From NCBI GenBank assembly GCA_003158455.1, contig PMJO01000105.1, positions 1 to 32,818 on the forward strand: 32,818 nucleotides of DNA, given 5' to 3'. The position numbers and the translations under genes were made by a program. Below the pieces are notes generated by a model. The model searched no databases. It was not told the origin of the DNA and worked only from the letters and a program-made list of their open reading frames with translations. The stretch comes from Myxococcales bacterium (GTDB lineage Bacteria; Myxococcota_A; Polyangia; Fen-1088). Position 1 is the first letter of the stretch. Every line of letters begins with the position of its first letter. This document shows, in pieces, positions 1 to 8,510 of the stretch.

Positions 1-25
1 TAATTTCAGTTACTTAGGCTGACTG

Positions 26-226
26 CTACCCTGCGGCGTCCCGCTGCGTTCTGCCCATTCTCTGCCCAAGTTCACCGCCAGAGCGCGGAAGATTTACCAC
101 GTTTCCAGTCGGATGGGTAAGATCTACGGTGACCATATCGAACGCCTTGGCGTCGAAAAAGTCCGGGGCGAGGTGGGCGTAATGCTGGGTCGTGGAGGTG
201 GAAGAAGCGGCCACGTCTCGCGCCAT
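26..226 (-). pseudogene. Tyrosine recombinase (integrase), C-terminal remnant
   Basis: A 66-residue frame whose first third reads TSTTQHYAHLAPDFF, the tyrosine box that ends site-specific recombinases of the phage integrase family; the Tyr in HYAHLAP would be the nucleophile. The tail (AKAFDMVTVDL then GNVVNLP) also resembles tails of proteobacterial integrases. The catalytic Arg, the HxxR box and the whole N-terminal DNA-binding half are missing. The DNA immediately upstream on the same strand is the end of the phosphoesterase gene, only 7 bp away, so this is a truncated relic rather than an active enzyme. The Met at 226 is simply the first available start and need not be used. The identification rests on one motif of about 20 residues. 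The relic suggests that an integrated element once ended here. Confidence 0.6.
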
Positions 227-233
227 CTTCGCA

Positions 234-1661
234 TCAGGCGAGACTCTTGATTTTCGCTTTCAGATTCTCCAGGTGGATGGCGACGGAGGATTCCAGCGCT
301 GCCACGAAATCCGACCATGGGGCCTGGGTTGCGTCCACGAGGCCAGTCAGGCGATCGTAAAAGGGGTTCGGAAGAGCGGCCGATCCTGCAGCCTGGGCGA
401 CGCAGATGGTGTTTGCTCCGGCTGCGATCCGAGTCGGGTAGCGCAGAGAAGCCGCGTTCAGGTTTTCGTCCAGCAGAATCACTGCCCAGCCAGCGGGCAT
501 GGTCGTGTCCAAGCTGTCCACTACCCAGCCTCCGCTGTTGTAGAGCTTCACCTTCTCCGCATATCCCTGGTAGCCGGTAACACGCTCGAAAGGCTTATGG
601 GTGTGGCCGAACACCACCGTGACCTCCGCCGGCACGCTTGGCCGTTCACTCAGCACTTGGGCGCGCACGGGACCTTCCAAATACCGCTTGAGCGCAGTCT
701 CCGCATCTTCGCTAAGCTGCGCGCCCTTTTGTTGGGCCTCGACGTTGGTGACTCGCCCCACGGTCGCGCCTAGCACCCGGTAGAGTAGCCATGCCTTCAT
801 GCGCTCACCCCAGCCTGGCACCTTGTGGTGTTGGGCCAGCCCGCGCGCCAGATTCCGCAGTAGCCCACCAAGCGCGGCCTTGTCCTGCAGTTTGTCGTAG
901 ATCAACTCGACGTCTTCGCCCGCTTGTCCTGAGCGGCCAAGGGCAGACCAGAAGAAATCGATCCACGCGAAGTTCTCCGCCTCGAATTCCCAAACCTGCG
1001 TTGGCTGCACCCGTTCTGGGAAGAGCACGCACATAAGCTTCGTGACCAAGGTATAGATGGATTCAGCGAAATGGCCGTGGGTGAAGATGACCGCGCGCCG
1101 GTCATCGCCGCCGACCAGACCAAGGTTGGGATAGGCCGTCACGAAGGAAACGTCGACAAGGCCGCGCCGGAGCGCCAGCGTATTGAGGAAGCTTGCCGGG
1201 CACAGATTGGGACGATTTCCGAGGAACAGATTCGTCGCGTGCCAGGGCGGATCGATGGGCTTGGCCTTTTTGTCGCGCACGATGTAGTCCAGGTACTGGG
1301 CTTCACGCGCAGTTTCCCACAGGTGATGGTCGTGGTTCCCGGGCAGATAGTAGATGCGGTTCTGGAACAAAGCTTTGCCACCCGTCGGGAACACCAGTTC
1401 CAGGAACCGTTCGAACGCCATGGCCGCGCGATTGTCCGTGGTAAGCGCAAGTTCCAGAATGTCGCCGTTTAGAATCAGGGTCGGCTTCTCCCCCAGCTCG
1501 TTACTCGCAACGAGATTGCGAAGACACAGGACGAGCTTCTCTAGCACCGGGCTAGGGCGCAGGGGATCCGCCGAAAGGCTCCCACGCTCAAGGTAGGTGA
1601 GCAGACTGTTGTCGGCGCCGAAGTGCGTGTCAGAAAGACAGACGTAACGAATGTCGGGCAT
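234..1661 (-). CDS. Calcineurin-like metallophosphoesterase, cytoplasmic
   Basis: 475 residues with all five metal-binding motifs of the calcineurin-like phosphoesterase superfamily in order: DTH (residues 11-13), GD (66-67), GNHDH (108-112), HGH (195-197) and GHTH (352-355). These ligate the two catalytic metals that hydrolyse phosphomono- or phosphodiesters; the substrate cannot be read from sequence. There is no signal peptide, so it should act in the cytoplasm. The start is well supported by AAGGAGGT about 6 bases before the ATG. The segment between HGH and GHTH (about 155 residues) is long for the family and helical-looking, perhaps a lid or dimer insertion. The gene is transcribed divergently from the CE2-like esterase. 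It is one of the few non-exported proteins in the window. Confidence 0.88.
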   Translation of the reverse strand: MPDIRYVCLSDTHFGADNSLLTYLERGSLSADPLRPSPVLEKLVLCLRNLVASNELGEKPTLILNGDILELALTTDNRAAMAFERFLELVFPTGGKALFQNRIYYLPGNHDHHLWETAREAQYLDYIVRDKKAKPIDPPWHATNLFLGNRPNLCPASFLNTLALRRGLVDVSFVTAYPNLGLVGGDDRRAVIFTHGHFAESIYTLVTKLMCVLFPERVQPTQVWEFEAENFAWIDFFWSALGRSGQAGEDVELIYDKLQDKAALGGLLRNLARGLAQHHKVPGWGERMKAWLLYRVLGATVGRVTNVEAQQKGAQLSEDAETALKRYLEGPVRAQVLSERPSVPAEVTVVFGHTHKPFERVTGYQGYAEKVKLYNSGGWVVDSLDTTMPAGWAVILLDENLNAASLRYPTRIAAGANTICVAQAAGSAALPNPFYDRLTGLVDATQAPWSDFVAALESSVAIHLENLKAKIKSLA

Positions 1662-1913
1662 GCGGGGACCTCCTTCGGGTTGCGGGGCCGCTGAACGCTC
1701 AAGGGAGAGATGATCCGGAGGATGCCCACCTCTGTCAACATGCGATACCGTTGGCTGCCGGGCGCATCGGGCCTCCGGCCATGCCGAGCACGGTCGTCAC
1801 CGCAGACGCCATCCGGAAACTCGGAGAGAACACCAGGGTGTTTCCCAGGTAAACTGCCCCTGATGGTCGATACCCAATTCGTAGCTCTTGCGTTACGTGT
1901 AACCGGAGGCTCC
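1662..1913. promoter_or_regulatory. Divergent intergenic region between phosphoesterase and esterase genes
   Basis: 252 bp separate two divergent starts, so promoters for both genes must lie here. The only sites I can place are the Shine-Dalgarno of the minus-strand gene at the left end (AGGAGG, about 1668-1675) and GGAGG at 1905-1909 for the plus-strand gene. I do not see convincing -35/-10 boxes or an operator palindrome. Confidence 0.4.
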
Positions 1914-3485
1914 GTGTCGAATCATGTGGGTTTTGTTTTCGTGAAACCGCTCTTGCTCTCCATCTTGGTCGTCGTGGTGGCAGCAATCGGATGCGGTGGT
2001 GGCAGCCACGCGGGCGTGGGCGGTGCCACTGGAGGAAGCACCAGCAGCATCGGAGGTCTGGGTGACGGTAGCGCGGCCACCGGCGGCGCCGTGGCCATGG
2101 GGGGCGAGACCGGGGGTGCCGATGCCACAGGAGGCATCCAGATCGTCATGGGAGGCACTACCACGACCGGCGGCATTGCACGGACAGGTGGTACGCCAAC
2201 GGCCGGGAGCACTGGTGGCGGAGGTGTCGCGACCGGGGGCAGCAAAACGTCTGGCGGAACATCTTCGGCGGGCGGAAGGGCAACCGGTGGTGTGGGAGGC
2301 ACTAGCACGGGCGGTACGACAACCGGAGGTGCTGGGGCAGCGGGTGCCACCACCACGACCGGCGGCAACCGGGTGACAGGTGGGATTGTCTCCGTCGGTG
2401 GCGTGCCCGCCACGGGCGGTACCAAGGGCGCGGGCGGTGCTGGCTCGAGCGGGACCAGCGCGCTTGGCACGGGTGGACCGCGATGGGTGGGTCGAGTTGA
2501 CGCCACTGACCCCAACGCGGTTCGATTTGCCTGGCAAGGCGCGGGAGTCATTGCCACAGTGAACGGAACCTCCATTGCGGTGAAGTTGAGGACCGAGGGC
2601 ACGCCGAGCGTGTATTTCCAGCCAGTCATCGACAGCAAGCTGGCCACGCGATTCAACGTCGATACGGGTTCCGATCAAACCGTGACCTTGGCCACCGGGC
2701 TTGCCGCCACTGACCATTTGGTTGAACTCTATCGCGACACAGAGGGGATGTATGGCCTAAGCACGTTTCTCGGGTTCACCAGCGGCACAGTCAAGGGTGC
2801 GCCCGCTGCTAGCGGGCGTCTGATCGAAGTGGTCGGTGACTCGATCAGCGCTGGCTATGGCAATTTGGGCAGCGAACCGCATCCCAATTGGGTGGCCAGT
2901 CCCGCGTGCCACTGGACGGCCGCAAATTCGACCTGGTATCAAACCTACGCTGCTGTCGCCGGACATGCCCTCAACGCCGAGGTGAGCACCATCGCACGCT
3001 CAGGCTGGGGAATGTGTCGGGACAACACCGGCGACACAAGTGGTGTATTGTCGAGCGTCTACTCGAATGCACTGGGAACCGACAACAAAGCCGTGTGGGG
3101 TTTTGCGCCCAAGGCCTCGGTCGTCGTCATCAACTTGGGCACGAACGACTGGGCCACCGGCGATCCCGGTACCAGTTACGAGACTGCGTATGAAAGTTTC
3201 ATCGCCACGGTACGCAGTCACTATCCCGATGCCTGGATATTCCTAACAATTGGATCGATGACTAGCGATCCCGCTCTCGGCCAGGTCAAGACCCGCCTGT
3301 CCAATGTGGTTGCGGCACTTGCCGCCACGGGAGACCAGAAGCTTGCGACGTTCGATTTGGGCGTACAGAACATGGGATCCGATGGCTCCGTGCCCACGGG
3401 CTGCGACTGGCACCCCAATGTGGCCGATCATCAGCGGATGGCGGGCATCTTGCAGCAGCAACTGTCATCGAAGCTCGGGTGGTAG
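1914..3485 (+). CDS. SGNH/GDSL carbohydrate esterase, CE2-like, lipoprotein with Gly/Thr linker
   Basis: I start at GTG 1914, which has GGAGG 4 bases upstream and gives 523 residues; the frame is open further upstream, and GTG 1941 is an alternative. Residues 1-26 form a lipoprotein signal with the lipid-modified Cys at 27 (AAIGC). Residues 28 to about 188 are a Gly/Thr/Ala linker. About 190-300 is a beta-rich domain like the N-terminal jelly roll of carbohydrate esterase family 2. The SGNH hydrolase follows: GDS with nucleophile Ser310, the GTND block with Asn411, and DWHPN with Asp498 and His500. CE2 enzymes deacetylate xylan or other polysaccharides, so an extracellular or outer-surface deacetylase is the likely role. 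The domain order (linker, jelly roll, SGNH) fits CE2 better than plain GDSL lipases. The exact substrate is not visible. Confidence 0.82.
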   Translation: MSNHVGFVFVKPLLLSILVVVVAAIGCGGGSHAGVGGATGGSTSSIGGLGDGSAATGGAVAMGGETGGADATGGIQIVMGGTTTTGGIARTGGTPTAGSTGGGGVATGGSKTSGGTSSAGGRATGGVGGTSTGGTTTGGAGAAGATTTTGGNRVTGGIVSVGGVPATGGTKGAGGAGSSGTSALGTGGPRWVGRVDATDPNAVRFAWQGAGVIATVNGTSIAVKLRTEGTPSVYFQPVIDSKLATRFNVDTGSDQTVTLATGLAATDHLVELYRDTEGMYGLSTFLGFTSGTVKGAPAASGRLIEVVGDSISAGYGNLGSEPHPNWVASPACHWTAANSTWYQTYAAVAGHALNAEVSTIARSGWGMCRDNTGDTSGVLSSVYSNALGTDNKAVWGFAPKASVVVINLGTNDWATGDPGTSYETAYESFIATVRSHYPDAWIFLTIGSMTSDPALGQVKTRLSNVVAALAATGDQKLATFDLGVQNMGSDGSVPTGCDWHPNVADHQRMAGILQQQLSSKLGW

Positions 3486-3600
3486 ATCACGACCGGGCGG
3501 TTCTCCCACGAGAGGGCTGGCCTGCGTGTGGGCTGCAAGCGCCACCATCGCCCCGAGACTGATTACCGTGCGCAGTTTCTTCTTCTTCGTCGCATGACCA

Positions 3601-6477
3601 CTACTTTGGCGTCAGCTTCATCACCGTGCCGTCTCCGACGTTGGTCCAATAGATGCTCGCGGCATCAACGGCGATGACGCCGTAGGGATAGTTCTGGCTT
3701 GAGGCGAGGGTGGTGGCGCTACCACCGCCGGTGGCCACCTTCATTACCGTGCCGGCAGAGTCATAGTTGGTCCAATATACACTCCTGGCGTCAACGGCGA
3801 TGCCTCGGGGAGCGTCCTGGCCCAAGGCGAGGGTGGTCGGGGTGCCACCGCCGGTGGCCACCTTCATCACGGTGCCGCCAGATGCGAAGTTCGTCCAGTA
3901 TACGCTTGTGGCGTCCACGGCGATGCCGAGGGGACGGTTCTGGCCTGATGCGAGGGTGGTGACGGTACCACCGCCGGTGGGCACCTTCATCACTGTCCCT
4001 GTCGGACTTGAGTTTGTCCAGTACACGCTCGTGGCATCAACAGTGATCCCCGCAGGGCTGTCGCCTGATGCGAGAGTGGTGGGGGGGCCGCCACCGATCG
4101 GTACTTTGACCACCAGGCCGCCGTCGAGGCTTGTCCAATAGACGTTGGAGGTGTCCACGGCCATGCGGAAGGGAGTGATCTGGCCTGAGGCGAGGGTCGT
4201 GAGGGTACCACCGCCAGTGGGCACCTTCATCACCGTGCCGCCGGCGTTTGTCCAATAGACACTCGTAGCGTCCACGGCGATGTCGCTGGGGCTAGCTTGG
4301 CCCGAGGCGAGGGTCGTGGGGATGCCGCCGCCGATGGCTACCTCCATTACCGTGCCGTCACTGATGTTCGTCCAGTATACGCTTCTGGCATCAACGGTGA
4401 TTCCGTAGGGGAATTCCTCCCCCGAGACGAACGTGACAAGGCAGCGACCCGCGGTGCACGTGGCAGTGGAGGGCGAGGTGGCCGAGCACGGTATCCCGCA
4501 TCCACCACAGTTGCTGTTGTTGGTTTGCTTGTCGACGCAAGCGCCGTTACACCAAGAGAGTCCCGACGAACAGATGTCCCGGGCGCACCGCGACCCGATG
4601 GCGCCGTAGTGGTCCCCGGGGAGGCTGTAGTTGTCGCGGCCGGCCGACCGGAGGATCGGGGCGAGGTCCTCGAAGCTGCCGCCCCGGAGTTCCCGGTTGG
4701 AGGCGGCTCTCAGATCGGCACAATTATCACATGGAGAAATTGAGTAGGGGCTTGCATACCAATCCAGCGTCCACTCCCACACATTCCCGGCCAGGTCAGA
4801 CTGGCCCCATTTCCCGTCGCCTGTCGGAGATTTCGAGCCGACGTTCTGTGTGCTGATGCACGCGCCACCGCAGTAGACCGCATAGCTGTCATCGATGGTT
4901 GTAGACGTTGGCGGGTTCGACCACGGATAGTACCGCTGCTCGCTGCCCCCGGAGGCCGCGTAGTTCCACTCGGCTTCGGTCGCCAACCGTCCCCCATCCC
5001 ACGCGCAGAACGCGAATGCCGTGTACCAGTCCAGGCAGGTCACCGGCATGGTCTCGTTGCTCCCTGCCGTGTCGGTCCACGTCCGGTAGCCCGAGGTGCA
5101 CTTCATGGCGGTCTTCAGGCTAGCCGTGTCCGCAGACAGACTCGTGTTCCACGTCGAGTTCCAGCCAGAGCCTGCGATCAGCGGGCTGGCGCCCGCGCCG
5201 GCCGCAGGATGGTTGGTCTGAGTGCCCATGCCCGCGTTCACGAACTGCCGGAACCGGCCCACCGTGATCTCGTACTTGTCGAGGTAGAAGCCATCCACCG
5301 TTGCCGGGTAGTTTGGGTCCGTGTAGGGCGCCACGCCGTCGTAGCTCCGATAGAATGTTCCGTTGGGGACCAGCAAGCTCTTGCAGCAATCATCGTTCCC
5401 CGATGGCCCGCAGGTCGCGGCCAGCCCGCTACAGCTTGGTGGCGGCGTTCCGCCGTCTGCAGAAGTGCCACCAGTGCCGCTGGCGCCGCCGTTGCTGCCG
5501 CCGCTCGCTGTGGTTCCGCCGGTTGTCGTGGTCCCTCCTGAACTGGTCGCACCGCCGCTCGTCGCCCCGCCGGTTGTCGTGGTTCCACCCGTACTCGTGG
5601 TGCCGCCAGTTGCGGTTGAGCCACCAGCGGCCGTACCCCCCGTACCACCCGCGCCACCGATAGGAACATCAGGGGCGTCCACCACTCCGGCATCACCAGC
5701 GCCACCCGCACCGCCAGTCCCTCCGCCACCCGCGCCCCCGAACGAAACATCGGCCTTGGCGCCAAAAGCATCTGGCACCCTGGCGTCACCACCGCCCCCG
5801 GAGCCGCCAGTCGCTCCGCCATCCGCGCCACTCATGGGGACGTCGGGCTGACCGTCAGGGGCGTCTGGGACCCAGGCATCGCCACTGCCGCTGGTTTCAC
5901 CGGTGCCACTATCTTGTCCAGCGTCAGTCAGATCCGCGCCGCCGTCAGTTGCGAAAGCATCCGCAGGCTTGTCGGCAGCGCGGTTATCTGCCAGTCGCCC
6001 ATCCAAGCTGGCATTAACGCCGCCGGTGTCAGCCCCGCCGGCTCCGCTGTCTTGCGAACCGCCCAAGATGCCTCCATCTCCGCACCCTGCGACAGCCTTG
6101 AGATACACGTCGAATGGCCCGGTCTTGGCGCCAGCCGTGATTGTGATCGAAACCGGGGCCGAGGTCACGCCCACCTTGCATCCGCCACTGTCATAGGCTT
6201 GCACGGTCACGGCGACGGAATTGCCGGCAGGGAGGTTGGGAAATTCCACCAGCAAGGTCGCTCCCGCGTCGCCCCCAGGCGGAAACGGTCCCTTGTACGT
6301 CCGGTTGATTCCAGGTCCGATGAGCACAATCTTGCTCGCCGACGCCGGCGGATTTGTGGGATCGGGGGAGATGCTGAGAGCCAGAAGCCCGGTTCCCTGA
6401 TCCGTTCCACATCCCGCGGCAAGCAGAATGGCCGCCAGGACGCCGGTGGAGAAAAGTCGGCAAGTCATGGAGCGCAT
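3601..6477 (-). CDS. Lipoprotein with FGE-like (SUMF1) domain, Stig1 motif and seven-repeat beta-propeller
   Basis: 958 residues from ATG 6477, chosen because AAGGGAG lies 4 bases upstream and the signal peptide then begins correctly; the open frame extends further but without signal features. Cys23 (LLAAGC) is the lipidation site. Residues 24-132 are a beta-rich domain, 133-347 an Asp/Ala/Gly/Thr-rich linker, and 349-635 a formylglycine-generating-enzyme-like domain (DGFYLDKYEITVGRFRQF, RLATEAEWNYAA, LAGNVWEW, ELRGGSFED). Only one of the two active-site cysteines of true FGE is evident (GSRCAR), so it is probably a non-catalytic binding module. Residues 636-680 form a Stig1-like cysteine cluster (CNGACVD, NCGGCG). 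Residues 682-958 hold seven VDxxSVYWTN repeats, matching a seven-bladed propeller. The gene overlaps the preceding TPR-like gene by 13 bp, so the two are probably cotranscribed. Confidence 0.85.
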   Translation of the reverse strand: MRSMTCRLFSTGVLAAILLAAGCGTDQGTGLLALSISPDPTNPPASASKIVLIGPGINRTYKGPFPPGGDAGATLLVEFPNLPAGNSVAVTVQAYDSGGCKVGVTSAPVSITITAGAKTGPFDVYLKAVAGCGDGGILGGSQDSGAGGADTGGVNASLDGRLADNRAADKPADAFATDGGADLTDAGQDSGTGETSGSGDAWVPDAPDGQPDVPMSGADGGATGGSGGGGDARVPDAFGAKADVSFGGAGGGGTGGAGGAGDAGVVDAPDVPIGGAGGTGGTAAGGSTATGGTTSTGGTTTTGGATSGGATSSGGTTTTGGTTASGGSNGGASGTGGTSADGGTPPPSCSGLAATCGPSGNDDCCKSLLVPNGTFYRSYDGVAPYTDPNYPATVDGFYLDKYEITVGRFRQFVNAGMGTQTNHPAAGAGASPLIAGSGWNSTWNTSLSADTASLKTAMKCTSGYRTWTDTAGSNETMPVTCLDWYTAFAFCAWDGGRLATEAEWNYAASGGSEQRYYPWSNPPTSTTIDDSYAVYCGGACISTQNVGSKSPTGDGKWGQSDLAGNVWEWTLDWYASPYSISPCDNCADLRAASNRELRGGSFEDLAPILRSAGRDNYSLPGDHYGAIGSRCARDICSSGLSWCNGACVDKQTNNSNCGGCGIPCSATSPSTATCTAGRCLVTFVSGEEFPYGITVDARSVYWTNISDGTVMEVAIGGGIPTTLASGQASPSDIAVDATSVYWTNAGGTVMKVPTGGGTLTTLASGQITPFRMAVDTSNVYWTSLDGGLVVKVPIGGGPPTTLASGDSPAGITVDATSVYWTNSSPTGTVMKVPTGGGTVTTLASGQNRPLGIAVDATSVYWTNFASGGTVMKVATGGGTPTTLALGQDAPRGIAVDARSVYWTNYDSAGTVMKVATGGGSATTLASSQNYPYGVIAVDAASIYWTNVGDGTVMKLTPK

Positions 6478-7115
6478 GCGACTCCCTTCTCGCAGGCAGG
6501 GGATTGCGCCGCCGATTTCGAGCTGAGTACAACCGCGGCCACGACCCCTCCCACGACCACCGCGCCAATGCCCGTCCAAAACCACCAAGTCTTGTACACA
6601 GGCTGGCCGGCGGGAGGCTCCGGGTTCGGTGCAGATTGCGCAAGTGCAAGAGGTTCAGGCGTGGGAGCGGGCGCCGCAGACGGAGGTATCGTGGATACAA
6701 CTGGGATTGTCGGCGATGTCGTGGCCTCTGGAGCAGGGGTTGGTGCAACTGCCGGCTCGGCCGGCGCTGGCTTGCCCCTACGGTCTAGCGCCGCCTGCAA
6801 GTCATCGATCCGCTTGCGAACCGCATCCGCATCGGCTGGCGACAAGCCCTCGGCCTTGCGCAGGTACTCCTGAAAACGAAGAATTGCCGTCTCATTCTGT
6901 CCGCTCTGTTCGAGGCAGCGGCCCTGGTTGTAGATATGGGTCGGGTCGTTGGTGTCGAGATAGAGGTCGGCAAGAATCTCGGTACCTTGCTTGAAATCCC
7001 CGAGCAGACACGCCTTCTTCGCCGTGCGTTCTTGGGTTTCTCGATCAGCCGCTCGCGCGCTCGTCGCCGCGAGCAGAAAGACAGCGCTAGCAAGCAATAC
7101 CTTCCAGCAAGCCAT
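6465..7115 (-). CDS. Secreted/membrane TPR-like protein with C-terminal transmembrane helix
   Basis: 216 residues. The N-terminus is a signal peptide (hydrophobic 6-18, likely cut after ARA at about 22). Residues 25 to about 110 are helical with a TPR-like pattern (AKKACLLGDFKQGTEILADLY, then HIYNQGRCLEQSGQNETAILRF), a layout common in myxobacterial envelope proteins. A Pro/Ala-rich stretch (about 112-172) leads to one transmembrane helix (about 176-198, WFWTGIGAVVVGGVVAAVVL). The protein would therefore place its TPR part in the periplasm. The Shine-Dalgarno is weak (GGAG about 11 bases upstream). The stop codon lies inside the start region of the next gene (13-bp overlap), which implies translational coupling. 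A scaffold or assembly role for the propeller lipoprotein is inference; no enzyme motif is present. Confidence 0.8.
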   Translation of the reverse strand: MACWKVLLASAVFLLAATSARAADRETQERTAKKACLLGDFKQGTEILADLYLDTNDPTHIYNQGRCLEQSGQNETAILRFQEYLRKAEGLSPADADAVRKRIDDLQAALDRRGKPAPAEPAVAPTPAPEATTSPTIPVVSTIPPSAAPAPTPEPLALAQSAPNPEPPAGQPVYKTWWFWTGIGAVVVGGVVAAVVLSSKSAAQSPACEKGVACAP

Positions 7116-7234
7116 GGTGCCGACATTCTCCGCCGTAGTTCGGTCGGATGTTCGTCCGCTGCCGCAGTCTTGGCAAGCGGCTTCTTTGCCAAAAGCAGTG
7201 CCGGGCGAAGCCGCCGTCCATCATCGCCGCTTCG

Positions 7235-8500
7235 CTAGTACGGGTAGGGCGGAGTTCCGCTACACGAACCCTCGTAGGCGAGCCCGGGCGCGGCGCACTT
7301 GCCGGCCGAGTTGCAGACGAGAGCGCTCAGACACATGTCGCCCCCAGTGTACGAGCACGATTGCCCGAGCGTGGCCGCGGCCTTGCACTTCGAGGTCGTA
7401 CTGTCACAAGTGGCGGTGCTCCCGCAGGAGCTTGGATCGGTCGCGCAGCTTCCTGCCAACCCGACGATGGGTGTGCAGGTCGACGGGTTGGTCGCGAAGT
7501 TGCAGTACAGGCCGTCGTCCTCGAAGCAAACCGCGGTGGGAGAACTGGAAGATGTCAGCAGGTCGAACTCGCAATCTTGCGCGCTCACACAACTGGACGC
7601 ACAGGAGTCGCCACTCTTGCCGTGCACGGGTGTGCGGCAGACGCCGGTGACCGTCGGGTCGTTGGAGTCTCCGGTCCACACGCATTCCTGGGCGCCTCCA
7701 TTGGACTTGCATTCGGGCACTCCTACCACCATGGGAACGCCTCCCACGCCGCAGGGAGCGCCCTCGGCCTTGGTCCCGACGAACACTCCTTTGCACGCAG
7801 CCGCGAGGGAGCTCATGGTGCAAGTGGTCGCGACTTGGTTGTAGCCGTCAATGCAAGCCGCAAGCGCCGTATTGTCTATGGTCACGGTGCCCTTGTTGAC
7901 AAACGCGAGGGCGGGTACGCGGGATTGGAACTTGGCTTCGCAATCGTCAAGGGTGGTGGAAAAGGAACTCCCGGCGCAGCAGGTGCGCGCTGTCGCGCAA
8001 AACGCGCTAGCCAGTGCCGTGAGCGAAGCCCCGCTGCTGCCACCGGTTCCGCTACCGCCCACGCCGCCGTCGCTGCCACCCGCGCCGCCGCGCCCGCCTG
8101 AGCCGCCGCCGCTGCCGCCGTTACCACCCGCGCCGCCGCGCCCGCCTGAGCCGCCGCTGCCGGCGACACCGCCCGTGCCGCCGCCGCTGCCGGCGATCCC
8201 ACTCGTGCCGCCGCTTCCGCTGGCGCCGCCGCTTCGTCCGCCAGCGGTGCCGCCGACGCTGACGCCGCCGCTTCCAAGCAAGCCACCGCTGCCCGTCATG
8301 CCGCCTCCGCTGTCACCGCCGCTTTCGTGCACGCCGCCGTTTCCTCCCGCGGCCCCGTCGACCTGCCCGGGTTTCATTTCCGAGCCACCACTGCATCCAC
8401 CGAGGAGCGCAGAAATGGACATCACTGCGCCGAAGAACCCACAGGTGGCTCCAAGCGGTCGCGACCTACTCCCTGAGACGGCGAGGACTTTGCATGTCAT
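7235..8500 (-). CDS. Cys-rich lipoprotein with Gly/Ser linker (paralogue of 17615-19174)
   Basis: 421 residues. The signal peptide ends in SALLGGC, with Cys36 as the lipidation site. Residues 37 to about 155 are almost entirely Gly/Ser/Ala. The C-terminal 260 residues have about 26 cysteines in spaced pairs and begin with a helical segment (FCATARTCCAG, then DDCEAKFQSR) followed by ACIDGYNQVATTC, EGAPCG, SGDSC, CFEDDGLYC and KLGQSC-like repeats. The same order appears in the plus-strand gene at 17615, including the shared blocks KGTVTIDNTALAAC / KGTVIVDQNALAAC and FEDDGLYC / FEEDGLYC. It is a family of myxobacterial secreted proteins of unknown function; disulfide-stabilised surface display is likely. 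The start is only 10 bp after the stop of the G1 peptidase gene, so the two are probably in one operon. Confidence 0.82.
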   Translation of the reverse strand: MTCKVLAVSGSRSRPLGATCGFFGAVMSISALLGGCSGGSEMKPGQVDGAAGGNGGVHESGGDSGGGMTGSGGLLGSGGVSVGGTAGGRSGGASGSGGTSGIAGSGGGTGGVAGSGGSGGRGGAGGNGGSGGGSGGRGGAGGSDGGVGGSGTGGSSGASLTALASAFCATARTCCAGSSFSTTLDDCEAKFQSRVPALAFVNKGTVTIDNTALAACIDGYNQVATTCTMSSLAAACKGVFVGTKAEGAPCGVGGVPMVVGVPECKSNGGAQECVWTGDSNDPTVTGVCRTPVHGKSGDSCASSCVSAQDCEFDLLTSSSSPTAVCFEDDGLYCNFATNPSTCTPIVGLAGSCATDPSSCGSTATCDSTTSKCKAAATLGQSCSYTGGDMCLSALVCNSAGKCAAPGLAYEGSCSGTPPYPY

Positions 8501-8510
8501 GGCATGCCTG

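Noticed and set aside
3601-6477. Active sulfatase-activating FGE
   Set aside because: Only one of the two expected active-site cysteines is evident, no sulfatase gene is nearby, and the protein is an exported lipoprotein.
5914-6873. 319-codon plus-strand frame opposite the FGE/propeller and TPR-like genes
   Set aside because: It overlaps two genes with signal peptides and coupled starts; no family resemblance.
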